In this document: positions 42,921 through 51,495 of the stretch, in pieces
Position numbering within the stretch: the stretch's first letter is position 1
Layout: every line of letters begins with the position of its first letter
Source: Desulfovibrionaceae bacterium UBA3823
Lineage (GTDB): Bacteria > Desulfobacterota > Desulfovibrionia > Desulfovibrionales > Desulfovibrionaceae
Reading direction: 5' to 3'
Length of the DNA: 64,000 bases
Assembly (NCBI GenBank): GCA_002369295.1
Contig: DFDR01000034.1
Coordinates: forward strand, 1-64,000
The notes under the pieces: model-generated
Seen by the model: only the letters and a program-made list of their open reading frames with translations
Told to the model about the DNA's origin: nothing
Database searches by the model: none
Program-made: the position numbers and the translations under genes

Positions 42921-43502
42921 TTACTTACCTCCCCAGAACTGGACGAGCTCCGGCTTGAGCTTCTTGTAGAGGGCCTCGGCCTTTTCCACGGCCTCGATGA
43001 CGCCCTTGGACGAAATGGTGGCGCCCGAGATGCCGTCGATGGAGCCGCCCTGGGCCGAAAGCTTCACGGGGAGCTTGGCGCCGGCGAACTGTTCGCGGAA
43101 GGAGGGCTCCTTCACGCGCATGCCGAGGCCTGGCGTCTCGGAAAGCTGGGTCGTGCCGATGCCGGCAAGGGTGTCGTTGGCGGTGTTGAAGCCGACGATG
43201 ACGCCGATGGGACCGCCGTAGCCGGCACCGTGCTCTTCGAGCGCCACGCCGACGAGCTTGCCGCCCTGCTTGCTGGGGAAGGCCGTAACCTCCCTGCCGT
43301 CTTCAAGCTTGAAGACGTGGCGGTCCGCAATGGGGTTGTTCTCGCCCTTGGCGAAGACCGAGGCGAGGGCCGGTCCCTGCACGTTGCGCAGCACCTGCTC
43401 CTCGATGGCGGGGGCCGTCACGGTCTTCAGGTAGGAGAGGACGAAGCCGGACAGTCCGCACAGTGCCGTGAGCACCACAATCATTTTAAGTATGCCGGCC
43501 AT
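42921..43502 (-). CDS. rnfG: Rnf complex FMN-bearing subunit RnfG
   Basis: A 193-residue subunit with one N-terminal membrane anchor and a periplasmic FMN-binding domain. The flavinylation motif ISGATISS near 160 keeps the acceptor Thr (S-G-A-T), the target of ApbE. LSETPGLGMRVKEPSFREQF is the usual RnfG/NqrC segment before it. The gene sits 1 bp after the rnfD stop and 1 bp before the rnfE start. Confidence 0.95.
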   Translation of the reverse strand: MAGILKMIVVLTALCGLSGFVLSYLKTVTAPAIEEQVLRNVQGPALASVFAKGENNPIADRHVFKLEDGREVTAFPSKQGGKLVGVALEEHGAGYGGPIGVIVGFNTANDTLAGIGTTQLSETPGLGMRVKEPSFREQFAGAKLPVKLSAQGGSIDGISGATISSKGVIEAVEKAEALYKKLKPELVQFWGGK

Positions 43503-43503
43503 G

Positions 43504-44457
43504 TCACTTCACTCCAAAAGGCTTGGGCCGAATCATGTCGAAATACGGCGAAAGTAGACTGGTGACCAGGACGGCGAAGGGAGCGCCGTCGCTGTAGCTT
43601 CCAAAATGGCGGATGATGAACATCATCAGCCCGCAGGTCAGGCCGTAGCACAGCATGCCTGCGGAGACCGCGGGCGCGATGCAGGGTTCGGTGGCCATAA
43701 AGAAGGCGCAGAGCAGAATGGAGCCGGAGCACATGTGGAAGACTGCGCTGGCGTTGGCGGCAGGGTCCGTCATCTGCAGGTAGGCAAAGGGGAAGCCTGC
43801 GCCGATGAGCACGCCGATGACGATCTGCCAGCGTATCTGGCCCCTGACGAGCAGATAGAAGCCGCCGAGCAGTATTGCGCCGGCCTGGCCGGCGCCGAGG
43901 GCGTTGATCTGGCGTCCCAGCAGCAGGTCGAGCACGGGGATGGCGTTGGCCTCGGCCACGCCGAAGTACTTGAGCCTTGCCAGCGGGTCGATGAACGAGG
44001 TCGCCGTCTGCACGATGTTGGGATCCATGTGGACCGGGAAGGAGATGAAGAGCACGGCCCAGCCGATGAGCGGGGTGGAGAGCGGATTGTTGCCGTGGCC
44101 GCCGAAGAGCATCTTGCCGAAGAGCATGGCGCTGACGGCGCCGACGACCACGATCCACCAGGGAGCGCCGGCAGGCAGCATGAAGGAGTAGAGCAGGCCG
44201 GCCACGACGGCGGTGAAGTCGTCGATGGTCGACTTGCGGTCCATGGCCCAGCAGCAGATGGCCTCCACGGCCACGCAGACGGCCACGGCAAGACTCATGA
44301 CCCTGAGGGCGGGCAGGCCCCAGTTCACGACGGCCATGGCGGCTGCGGGAAGCAGGGCGACGAGCTGGTCGATGCTTCTTTTGAGCACGGTGCGTCCGCA
44401 GTGCCAGTACGGCGGAGCGCTCATGCTCAGAAGCAGAGTTGGTGTAGCGTCTTTCAT
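43504..44457 (-). CDS. rnfD: Rnf complex membrane subunit RnfD
   Basis: A 317-residue polytopic subunit (nine to ten helices). MSAPPYWHCGRTV near 11, LFGGHGNNPLSTPLIGWAVLF near 118 and DLLLGRQINALGAGQAGAILLGGFYLL mark it as RnfD/NqrB. The position of the S-G-A-T-P-L flavinylation motif reads SFIDPLARLK here, so the acceptor Thr appears to be Asp. The gene begins 1 bp after the rnfC stop, with GGGAGAG upstream. Confidence 0.94.
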   Translation of the reverse strand: MKDATPTLLLSMSAPPYWHCGRTVLKRSIDQLVALLPAAAMAVVNWGLPALRVMSLAVAVCVAVEAICCWAMDRKSTIDDFTAVVAGLLYSFMLPAGAPWWIVVVGAVSAMLFGKMLFGGHGNNPLSTPLIGWAVLFISFPVHMDPNIVQTATSFIDPLARLKYFGVAEANAIPVLDLLLGRQINALGAGQAGAILLGGFYLLVRGQIRWQIVIGVLIGAGFPFAYLQMTDPAANASAVFHMCSGSILLCAFFMATEPCIAPAVSAGMLCYGLTCGLMMFIIRHFGSYSDGAPFAVLVTSLLSPYFDMIRPKPFGVK

Positions 44458-44458
44458 G

Positions 44459-45700
44459 TTACTCTCCCTGCCTGACGCGTTCGGCGTAGACGCCGGCCGT
44501 CTTCAAGAGCTTGAGGCCGAGCTTTTCCTTGGCCAGCCTGATGTACTGGAGCACCGGCCTGCGGGCAATGCAGACGTAGCCGCACAGGCCGCACTCGAGG
44601 CAGCTCGTGATGTACTCGTCGTAGCAGCGGTCGTGGAGGCCGAACTCGGCGTAGCGGCTCAGCATGTCGGGACGCAGGCGCGCAGGGCAGATGGCGGAGC
44701 AGGAGCCGCAGGCCACGCAGGGGCTGTGGCCTTCCATGGGCGGAATGGTGCCGCTCTCGACGATGAAGAGGCCCGAGGCGCCCTTGGTGATGCTGCGGTC
44801 CAGCTTGTCGAGGCTCTCGCCGCGCAGGGGGCCGCCGCGGACGACGGTGTCGCCGGGCTGCAGCTCGATGTTGGCGAAGTCGATCAGCTCGCCGATGGTG
44901 GAGCCGTCGCGGACGATGTAGTTGCCGTTGTGGATGAGAGAGCCGATGGTAATGACCGTCTCCACCAGGGGGTAGCCCGTCAGGGCGACGCGGCCGAGGC
45001 TCCAGACGTTGTGGATGCCGACGATGCCCACGCCCTCGGGCTTCTCCTTGCCGGTGACGCTCTTGATGACCAGGGCGTTGACGCTGGCGGGATAGTGGTA
45101 GGGCACGCGGGCGATGTCGACGTCGCGGTGCCTGAACTTCATGTTGCTGGGGATGGCCAGGACGATGCGCTTGGCAGGGGAGAGGCGGCGCAGCATCTCC
45201 ATGCCGAGGGCGAAGGTCTTGGTATGGCTGAGCAGCATGGGCTCGGCCCAGGTGACGCCGGGGTCGGGGTTGAGGCAGTTGACGATGAGGGTCTCGCACT
45301 TCTGCCCCAGCGACTTGGTGTTGACGCCGAGTCCCTTGAGCACGGGCACGAGTTCCTCGCCGCGCTCCTCGCGGGAAAGCAGGTCGAGCTTCTCGACGGA
45401 CGCGCCGAGCTTTTTCAGCTCCTCGTCGGGCTCCACGGCGTCCACGAAGACGCTGCGCTCCGTGATGTCGGTCACCACGCCGTAGATGGGCGAGAAGAGA
45501 TCGCCCTTGCCCGGCGCCGGATGCGTTGCCAGATGCATGTAGGGATAGACCAGCGTCTTCTTCTTGATCCCCGCATCCACGGCAAAGCCCTCGCGGTTCA
45601 GGCGCACCGTCTTCGGCATGGGCCCCATGCCGAAGCGCTGCGTCACGCCGTTGGAGAGGCAGAACCGCGGGTCTGTCAGCATTGTAAAGTGTTCTTTCAT
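44459..45700 (-). CDS. rnfC: Rnf complex NADH-side subunit RnfC
   Basis: A 413-residue peripheral subunit with the NADH/FMN-binding SLBB-type region (about 1-310) and two C-terminal 4Fe-4S motifs (CVACGSCSAICPA near 333 and CLECGLCGYVCIA near 373). It is shorter than gammaproteobacterial RnfC (no long Ala/Lys tail), as in Desulfovibrio and clostridia. The ATG at 45700 has GGGAC upstream. It follows dhcA by 57 bp and starts the rnfCDGEAB order. Confidence 0.94.
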   Translation of the reverse strand: MKEHFTMLTDPRFCLSNGVTQRFGMGPMPKTVRLNREGFAVDAGIKKKTLVYPYMHLATHPAPGKGDLFSPIYGVVTDITERSVFVDAVEPDEELKKLGASVEKLDLLSREERGEELVPVLKGLGVNTKSLGQKCETLIVNCLNPDPGVTWAEPMLLSHTKTFALGMEMLRRLSPAKRIVLAIPSNMKFRHRDVDIARVPYHYPASVNALVIKSVTGKEKPEGVGIVGIHNVWSLGRVALTGYPLVETVITIGSLIHNGNYIVRDGSTIGELIDFANIELQPGDTVVRGGPLRGESLDKLDRSITKGASGLFIVESGTIPPMEGHSPCVACGSCSAICPARLRPDMLSRYAEFGLHDRCYDEYITSCLECGLCGYVCIARRPVLQYIRLAKEKLGLKLLKTAGVYAERVRQGE

Positions 45701-45757
45701 GTATTCGTCCCTATGCGGCCCGAAGGAGGGATGCCCTCCCAGAGCCTTCCTGGTTGG

Positions 45758-46552
45758 CTACTTGAGATGGCACTGCGTGCAGGGGGCCTTCTTGCCGGGG
45801 CCCTTCTTCATGCTGTCGTGGCAGTCCATGCACAGCTTGTGGCTTGCTTCCATCCTGCCGGGAATGAGCTTGCCGGGCTCCCTGTCGTGGCAGCCGGAGC
45901 ACTTCATGGTGGCCAGGTTCTTGTGCAGGCGGGGAGCCGGCCCGCCCTCGGGCGCCTTGACGCTGTGGCACTTGGCGCAGGAGCGCGCCTTGTTCCCGCC
46001 GAACCACTCCTTGTGGCAGCCGGCGCACCTGGCATGCACGGCATCGGCGAGGCTTGGCGGCATGCCGGCCTCGGGCTTCTCCCTGGACGGCGCCTTGCCC
46101 TCCTCGTGACAGGAGCTGCAGTTCTGGGGCTTGTCCTCTATGGAGGTGTCCCTGTGGTGGCAGGAAGTGCACTCCAGCCCCATGTCGTCCTTGTGGGCCT
46201 TGTGTCCCCAGTCGTGCTGGCCAGGCTCGTAGTGGTGGCAGGACGCGCAGAATTCCTTGGCATAGCGCTGGGCGTGATCCTTGACGAAAGCCTCGTCGAA
46301 CTTCTTCCCGTGGCAGTCGTCGCAGGCAATGGCCTGCTTTGCCGCGTCCACATGGACATGATGGCACTGGGCGCACTTCAGCCCCAGCTTCTCGTGCTTC
46401 GCGTGCTCGAAGACAACGGCACCGCCGCTGTTCGGCAGAGCCGCTCTCTGCGGGGTGCTCGCGACATCGTCCGGCACAAGGTAGCCCACGATGCCGACGG
46501 CGCCCAGCAGGCAGGCTGCGATGGTCGCTGGCAAAAACCGTTTGTTCAACAC
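45758..46552 (-). CDS. dhcA: Ten-haem cytochrome c linked to Rnf
   Basis: A 264-residue multihaem cytochrome c with ten CxxCH motifs (CAQCH, CDDCH, CASCH, CTSCH, CSSCH, CAGCH, CAKCH, CSGCH, CMDCH, CTQCH), anchored by an N-terminal helix (LPATIAACLLGAVGIVGYLV). It should lie in the periplasm and exchange electrons between the Rnf complex and the type I cytochrome c3 pool, as proposed for DhcA in Desulfovibrio. The frame opens at 46576, but GAGGAGG (46559-46565) sits 6-8 bases before a GTG at 46552, the better start. It heads the rnf operon. Confidence 0.9.
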   Translation of the reverse strand: MLNKRFLPATIAACLLGAVGIVGYLVPDDVASTPQRAALPNSGGAVVFEHAKHEKLGLKCAQCHHVHVDAAKQAIACDDCHGKKFDEAFVKDHAQRYAKEFCASCHHYEPGQHDWGHKAHKDDMGLECTSCHHRDTSIEDKPQNCSSCHEEGKAPSREKPEAGMPPSLADAVHARCAGCHKEWFGGNKARSCAKCHSVKAPEGGPAPRLHKNLATMKCSGCHDREPGKLIPGRMEASHKLCMDCHDSMKKGPGKKAPCTQCHLK

Positions 46553-46698
46553 GAAATCCCTCCTCAATGGCGCCATGCCGCCGTTTTTGGCGCAGTGGCG
46601 CCTCCTTTATTCTCCGCATAGCACAAACTCGGGGCCTATAGGAAGAAAAATTTGCCTCAGCCACTTTGCATTTTTACGCCCCAGACAACTTTTCACTT

Positions 46699-46714
46699 TG
46701 TGAAATATGTCACA
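46699..46714. promoter_or_regulatory. CRP/FNR-family operator (HcpR-like consensus)
   Basis: TGTGA-AATATG-TCACA is a perfect palindrome of the CRP/FNR superfamily. In Desulfovibrio the CRP-like regulator HcpR is described with a TTGTGA-N6-TCACAA type site; here the outer bases are T and T, so one side matches TTGTGA. It lies 147 bp upstream of the dhcA start and 270 bp upstream of ccmE, and could serve either operon. Confidence 0.6.
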
Positions 46715-46904
46715 TTAAGCTTGTGAAAAAAAGAGTAAAGTCGAATTAGCAAAGCTGTGAAGAAAAATACAATTCACATGCTTTGTTTATCATCATTTTT
46801 TCAATTTTTCTTTCGATAATGCGCAAAGATGCATTCTGCATTTCCCAGTCTTCCCGGAGGCTGGACAAAACCGGGCGTCTGACTTATCAATAATCATTCC
46901 TATC

Positions 46905-46933
46905 TTGTCATGCGCATGCAAGGCGCGTACTAT
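46905..46933 (+). promoter_or_regulatory. ccm operon promoter
   Basis: TTGTCA (46905-46910), 17-bp spacer, TACTAT (46928-46933), about 50 bp upstream of the ccmE start codon. Confidence 0.65.
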
Positions 46934-46983
46934 CCATAAGCTTAGGCCTGCGCGCCTCCCCTCCAAACCAAGCGAGTCTCCCC

Positions 46984-47400
46984 ATGGCGCAGAAAAAGAA
47001 CACCTTCATCTATCTCGCTGCAGCCCTCCTCTTTGCCGGAGGTCTCGGCTGGCTCGTCTTTTCGGGCCTTTCCGAAAACAGCGTCTACTTCCTCAACGTG
47101 GCCGAGGCCAAGGCCCAAGACCCCGCCAAGCTGGCCAGCGCCCGGCTCTTCGGCACTGTTGCGCCCCAGGGGCTCGCCCGTCCCGACGGTGCAGGAGACC
47201 TGCGCTTCCTGCTCGAGGACAAGGACGACAAGGCCGTCACCCTCGCCGTGACCTACCGCGGCACGGTGCCCGACACCTTCAAGGAAGGCGCCGAAGTCAT
47301 CGTCGAGGGCGGCATGCAGAAGGACGGCTCCTTCAGCGCCAAGACGCTGATGACGAAGTGCCCCTCCAAGTACCAGAAGCAGAACCGCCAGAAGCTCTAG
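46984..47400 (+). CDS. ccmE: Cytochrome c maturation haem chaperone CcmE, Cys type
   Basis: CcmE (138 aa) holds haem covalently in the periplasm before transfer to apocytochrome c. One membrane anchor (FIYLAAALLFAGGLGWLVFSGL) precedes the OB-fold domain (about 40-125, SARLFGTVAPQGLARPDGAGDLRF). The haem-binding motif reads CPSKY, the C-x-x-x-Y form known from Desulfovibrio desulfuricans instead of the usual H-x-x-x-Y. The ribosome site is weak. It heads ccmEFABCD, which serves DhcA and other multihaem cytochromes. Confidence 0.95.
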   Translation: MAQKKNTFIYLAAALLFAGGLGWLVFSGLSENSVYFLNVAEAKAQDPAKLASARLFGTVAPQGLARPDGAGDLRFLLEDKDDKAVTLAVTYRGTVPDTFKEGAEVIVEGGMQKDGSFSAKTLMTKCPSKYQKQNRQKL

Positions 47401-47452
47401 TTCCACAGGCCTCTTCCACAGGCTTCTCTCAAGGCATTTCCAAGGACGCGCC

Positions 47453-49351
47453 ATGTACTTCTTCGCCTACGCCCTGCTTCTTGCCGCGCAGTTCTGCTCT
47501 CTTGCCTGCGCGGGCCTGGCTCTCATCCAGATCCGGCAGCGCCAGATCCAGGATGCTTCCCTTGCCGAAAAGGGACACTGGGCCGTCACCGCCTGCCTGC
47601 TTCTGGCCTCGGCCCTCCTGCTGCACGCCCTCTACTGGAAGGACTACCGGCTCGACTACGTGGCGAGCTACACGGACAACATTCTGGATCTCTTCTACCG
47701 GCTGACGGCCTTCTGGGCGGGACAGCCCGGCTCCATGCTCTTCTGGGCCCTCGCCGTGTCTGCCATGGGCACCGTCTTTGCCTGCACGCGGAGCTGCAGG
47801 AGCCTGCAGCCCGAGACCAGGCTCTGGTTCTGGGCCTTCTTCCACGTTGTCATGGCCTTCTTCGCCCTCATCCTCACGGTGTGGAGCAATCCCTTCGCCA
47901 TGACCCTGCCGGCGCCTGCCGACGGCAGGGGGCTCAATCCCCTCCTGCAGAACCCTGGCATGATCATCCATCCGCCCCTGCTCTTCCTCGGCTACGGCGG
48001 CTTCACCGTTCCCTCCTGCCTGGCGCTGGCCATAGCCTGCTCGTCGCAGGGCGCCCTCGAAAAGCCCTGGCACCGCAGCTCCCGGGCCTTCTGCATCGCT
48101 GCCTGGAGCTTCCTCACGGCCGGCATCCTGCTCGGCTGCTGGTGGGCCTACATGGAACTCGGCTGGGGCGGCTACTGGGGCTGGGATCCCGTCGAAAACG
48201 CCTCCCTCATCCCCTGGCTCGTCGCCACGGCCACCTTCCACACGCTGGCCATGGAGCGCCGCGGAGGGCTGCTGGCCCGCACCAACGTCTTTCTCATCAG
48301 CCTGACGACCATCGCCGGCTTCTTCGCCACCTATCTGGTGCGCAGCGGCGTCATCGACTCCGTCCACGCCTTTGGGCAGAGCCCCGTGGGCACGCCCCTG
48401 CTCGTCTTCATCTGCGCCATGCTCCTGCTCTCCGCAGGGATTGCCTTCCAGTCGCCCCGCAGGGGAAGGGGACTCGCCAGTCCGGCAAGCCGGGAAGGCC
48501 TGCTCCTGCTCACCGTCTGCACCCTGCTGGCGCTGGCTTTCGTCATCCTGCTCGCCACCATGTGGCCCGTTGTCAGCAGGCTCTGGACCGACGCTCCGCA
48601 GGGGCTGGACGCCAAGTTCTACAACAAGGTCTGCCTGCCTTTGGGAACGCTCATCGCCCTGGCGCTGGCCCTATGCCCCCTTCTGTCCTGGAAGGGGACC
48701 TTCGACGCCAGAAGGGGCCTTCCCGTCCTCGTCCTGGCGGCAACGGCAGCCGGCTTCTGCGCTTTCCTCGGCTACGCCCAGCCCCATCCCCTGACGGCGG
48801 CCTTCGCTGCCCTGGCGTCCATTGCCGGCCTTGGACTCTTCCTGATCCTCAGGCTGCTCGGCAAGCCTGCCTCCGACTTCAGCCTCGGCGCGCTTGGCTG
48901 CCATCTGGGCCTTGCCCTCTTCGTCCTCGGCGTCGCCTTCTCAGGCCCCTACAAGAACGAGGCAGACATCGCCTTCGCCCAGAACGAGCCCCAGACGCTC
49001 GGCTCCTACGAGCTGGTCCTGAAGGGCCTCCAGCAGGGCAGGCAGCCCGGCTACGAATTCCTGCTGGCCGAAATCGAAGTGAGGAAGAACGGCCGCGCCG
49101 TTGGCGTTCTCAGACCGGAAAAGCGCGCCTACGACAAGTTCGGCGGCATGTTCTTCACCGAAGTCGACGTCATTCCCAGCCTCGGCGAGGAGCTCTACGC
49201 CTCCCTCTCCGGCCTGGACGGCCAGGGAAGGGCCATAGCCAAGGTCAGCATCGAGCCGCTGGTCAACTGGCTGTGGATAGGCGGCGCCCTCCTCTCCCTC
49301 ATGCCTCTGCTGGTCCTTCGCCGGCGCAGGTCCAAGGCGGAAGCGCAATGA
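47453..49351 (+). CDS. ccmF: Cytochrome c haem lyase subunit CcmF
   Basis: A polytopic inner-membrane protein (632 aa, about 13-15 helices) that ligates haem to apocytochromes. The tryptophan-rich haem-handling signature GWGGYWGWDPVENASLIPW lies near 240, and conserved segments AFWAGQPGSMLFWAL and NPLLQNPGMIIHPP near 165 are typical. A periplasmic C-terminal domain precedes the last helix. The stop overlaps the ccmA start (ATGA). CcmH and CcmG are not adjacent. Confidence 0.95.
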   Translation: MYFFAYALLLAAQFCSLACAGLALIQIRQRQIQDASLAEKGHWAVTACLLLASALLLHALYWKDYRLDYVASYTDNILDLFYRLTAFWAGQPGSMLFWALAVSAMGTVFACTRSCRSLQPETRLWFWAFFHVVMAFFALILTVWSNPFAMTLPAPADGRGLNPLLQNPGMIIHPPLLFLGYGGFTVPSCLALAIACSSQGALEKPWHRSSRAFCIAAWSFLTAGILLGCWWAYMELGWGGYWGWDPVENASLIPWLVATATFHTLAMERRGGLLARTNVFLISLTTIAGFFATYLVRSGVIDSVHAFGQSPVGTPLLVFICAMLLLSAGIAFQSPRRGRGLASPASREGLLLLTVCTLLALAFVILLATMWPVVSRLWTDAPQGLDAKFYNKVCLPLGTLIALALALCPLLSWKGTFDARRGLPVLVLAATAAGFCAFLGYAQPHPLTAAFAALASIAGLGLFLILRLLGKPASDFSLGALGCHLGLALFVLGVAFSGPYKNEADIAFAQNEPQTLGSYELVLKGLQQGRQPGYEFLLAEIEVRKNGRAVGVLRPEKRAYDKFGGMFFTEVDVIPSLGEELYASLSGLDGQGRAIAKVSIEPLVNWLWIGGALLSLMPLLVLRRRRSKAEAQ

Positions 49352-49983
49352 TTGCGCTCAGGCATGTTGCCAAGACCTTCGGCGCGCGCCTGATCCTGCG
49401 CGACTGCACGGCCGAGTTCAGGGAGGGCTCCGTCTCGCTCGTCACGGGCGAAAACGGCGCCGGCAAGTCCACGCTCCTGCGCATCATTGCCGGCCTCTCC
49501 CAGCCGAGCTCCGGCAAGGTTTCCTTTGCGCCTGCAGAGCCCTCCATAGGCTTCCTCGGCCACCAGACCTTTCTCTATCCGGCCCTGACGGCCCTCGAGA
49601 ACCTTGCCTTCTGGCAGAAGGCCCACGGCCTTCCCGCCGGCGAGGCCGCCCTGCTCGCCATGCTGGAGCACGTCAACCTCGCCCGGCACGCCCACGAGCG
49701 GGCCGGCGTCTTCTCCCGCGGCATGGCCCAGCGCCTGAGCCTCGCCCGCATCCTGCTCCAGCGTCCCGACGTCCTCCTGCTGGACGAGCCCGGCACGGGC
49801 CTCGACCAGGCCTCGCAGACCATGCTCGAGGAAGAGATTCTGGAGGCCAGGAAGCGCGGCGCGACAGTCGTCTGCGTGAGCCACAACCTGGCGCGCGCCC
49901 GCGCCCTTGCCGACTGCGTCTGGCGCATCCGGGAACGGCGCCTTGAACTGGAGGACGCCCAGCCGGGGGAGGCGCGGCCATGA
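49348..49983 (+). CDS. ccmA: Cytochrome c biogenesis ABC ATPase CcmA
   Basis: ATPase subunit (211 aa) of the CcmABCD haem-release complex. Walker A TGENGAGKSTLLR near 36, Q-loop LGHQTFLYP near 72, an ABC signature in SRGMAQRLSLAR near 130, Walker B DVLLLDEPGTGLD near 149 and H-loop VVCVSHN near 183. A much longer open frame runs upstream through ccmF, but the ATG at 49348 overlaps the ccmF stop and starts at the family's usual position. Confidence 0.94.
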   Translation: MIALRHVAKTFGARLILRDCTAEFREGSVSLVTGENGAGKSTLLRIIAGLSQPSSGKVSFAPAEPSIGFLGHQTFLYPALTALENLAFWQKAHGLPAGEAALLAMLEHVNLARHAHERAGVFSRGMAQRLSLARILLQRPDVLLLDEPGTGLDQASQTMLEEEILEARKRGATVVCVSHNLARARALADCVWRIRERRLELEDAQPGEARP

Positions 49984-50657
49984 CGCGCCTTGCGCTTGCC
50001 ATGGCGCTGAAGGACGTGCGCCTCACGCTCTTCCGCAGCGCCGGCCTCGTCCAGGCCCTGCTGCTGGGGCTGCTGCTCGTCTTCATGTTCTCCCTCTCGC
50101 AGAAGGCGGGCGAGCGCGTCTCCGCGCAGACGGCGGCCACTATCTTCTGGCTGGCCTCCGCCTTCTGCCAGGTGCTCGTCTTCAACGCCGTCTACGCCTA
50201 CGAGGAGACGGCAGGGCAGCGCCTGGGCCTCCTGCTTGCGCCGGCTCCCCCGGCCGCCGTCTGGCTCGGCAAGGCCTTGGCCGGCTTTGTCCTCATTTTC
50301 CTCAGCCAGCTTGTCTTTCTGCCGGCAGCAGCCGTCTTTCTCGCCCAGGAGCCCAGCGGCCTTCTTGCCGAAGGCCTCGCCATGCTTGTCCTGGCAGACG
50401 CCGGCCTGGCCGCGCTGGGATCCCTGCTCGGCGCGCTGGCCCAGGGGCAGGCTGCCAGAGAGTCGCTCTTAAGCCTTCTCGTCTTTCCCCTGCTGGTGCC
50501 GCTCCTGCTTTCCGCCATCTCCGTCTTTGCGGCCGTCTTCGGCGACGTCCCGCCCGGCGGCGTCGGCTCCTGGCTCGGCTTTGCCGGCGCCTTCGACGCC
50601 ATCTTCCTCGGAGCAGGCCTCCTGCTTTTCCGCTTCATCTACACTGGAGAAGAGTAA
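49980..50657 (+). CDS. ccmB: Cytochrome c biogenesis permease CcmB
   Basis: A 225-residue membrane protein with six hydrophobic segments and the CcmB signatures ALKDVRLTLFR near 9, WLASAFCQVLVFNAVYAYEETAGQRLGLLLAP near 50 and LLSLLVFPLLVPLLL near 158. It forms the ABC-type complex with CcmA and CcmC. It overlaps ccmA by 4 bp and touches ccmC (TAATG). Confidence 0.93.
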   Translation: MTRLALAMALKDVRLTLFRSAGLVQALLLGLLLVFMFSLSQKAGERVSAQTAATIFWLASAFCQVLVFNAVYAYEETAGQRLGLLLAPAPPAAVWLGKALAGFVLIFLSQLVFLPAAAVFLAQEPSGLLAEGLAMLVLADAGLAALGSLLGALAQGQAARESLLSLLVFPLLVPLLLSAISVFAAVFGDVPPGGVGSWLGFAGAFDAIFLGAGLLLFRFIYTGEE

Positions 50658-51355
50658 TGCGCGTCTCCCGCTTCCCCTGGACGCCTGCGCTCCTGGCCGC
50701 CGGCGCAGGCCTCCTGGCTGCCTCGCAGTGGCTCGTCTTCGCCTACGCGCCTATCGAAGAGGTCATGGGGCCCATACAGAAGATCTTCTACATCCACCTC
50801 CCGCTGGCCTGGTGGGGACTTGTCAGCTTCTTCGTGGTCTTTGTCTGCTCCATAGCCTGCCTGGCGAAGAAGGATCCGGCCTACGACAGGACGGCGCGGG
50901 CTGCCGCCGAGATAGGCGTCCTCTTCACGACGCTCTGCCTCGCCACGGGCATGATCTGGGGCAGACGGGCCTGGGGCGTGTGGTGGACCTGGGATCCCAG
51001 ACTCTCCACGGCGCTCGTCATGTGGTTTGTCTACCTTGCCTACCTCATTCTGGAGTCCCTCGGCGCCTCGCCCGAGCGCAGGCGCCTCGTTCGCTCCGCC
51101 GTCGGCATCGTCGCCTTTCTGGACGTGCCGCTGGTCTTCCTTTCGGCGCGCATGTGGCGCTCCATCCATCCGGCGGTCTTTGCCAGCGAGTCCGGCGGGC
51201 TCGAGCCCGAGATGAAGCTGGCAGCCGTCTTCTGCACTCTGGCCATGGGCGTGTTCTGGCTCGGCCTCCTGCTCTTCAGGAAAACCCAGCTCGACCAGGC
51301 CTTCCGCATCGACAGGCTGCTCTTCCGGCTGGAAGAGCACGGAGAACAGCAATGA
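50657..51355 (+). CDS. ccmC: Cytochrome c biogenesis haem transporter CcmC
   Basis: A 232-residue membrane protein (six helices) that loads haem onto CcmE. The tryptophan-rich loop WGRRAWGVWWTWDPRLSTAL near 103 is the WWD signature, with the flanking His in IFYIHLPLAWWG near 45 and SIHPAVF near 172. The ATG overlaps the ccmB stop by one base; the stop overlaps the ccmD start. Confidence 0.95.
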   Translation: MRVSRFPWTPALLAAGAGLLAASQWLVFAYAPIEEVMGPIQKIFYIHLPLAWWGLVSFFVVFVCSIACLAKKDPAYDRTARAAAEIGVLFTTLCLATGMIWGRRAWGVWWTWDPRLSTALVMWFVYLAYLILESLGASPERRRLVRSAVGIVAFLDVPLVFLSARMWRSIHPAVFASESGGLEPEMKLAAVFCTLAMGVFWLGLLLFRKTQLDQAFRIDRLLFRLEEHGEQQ

Positions 51356-51495
51356 CAGAATCCTGGATCATGTACGCCGGCATGGCCGTCTGGGCCGGCA
51401 TCGGCCTCTACGCCGCCTTCCTCGCAGCGCGCCAGCGCGCCCTGTCCAAGAAGATCTCCCTTCTGGAGGAGCTTGGCAATGACAAGACGATGTGA
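51352..51495 (+). CDS. ccmD: Small cytochrome c biogenesis membrane protein CcmD
   Basis: A 47-residue protein: short N-terminus MTESWIMYAGMAVW, one membrane helix (MAVWAGIGLYAAFLAA) and a basic, charged tail RQRALSKKISLLEELGND. Size, topology and position after ccmC fit CcmD, which stabilises the CcmABC-CcmE complex. It overlaps ccmC by 4 bp and the next gene by 17 bp. Confidence 0.88.
   Translation: MTESWIMYAGMAVWAGIGLYAAFLAARQRALSKKISLLEELGNDKTM

Larger units (their letters stand above)
46553..46983. other. Divergent regulatory region between dhcA-rnf and ccm operons
   Basis: 431 bp, strongly AT-rich between about 46640 and 46900, free of genes. It holds a perfect CRP/FNR-type palindrome (46699-46714), a partial half-site TTGTGA at 46721, a possible dhcA -10 (TATAGG on the minus strand, 46640-46635) and a good ccm promoter (46905-46933). 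Confidence 0.6.

Noticed and set aside
47881-49347. Long in-frame extension of ccmA upstream through ccmF
   Set aside because: It reads as an Arg/Pro-rich shadow of ccmF; the ATG at 49348 overlaps the ccmF stop and gives a normal CcmA.
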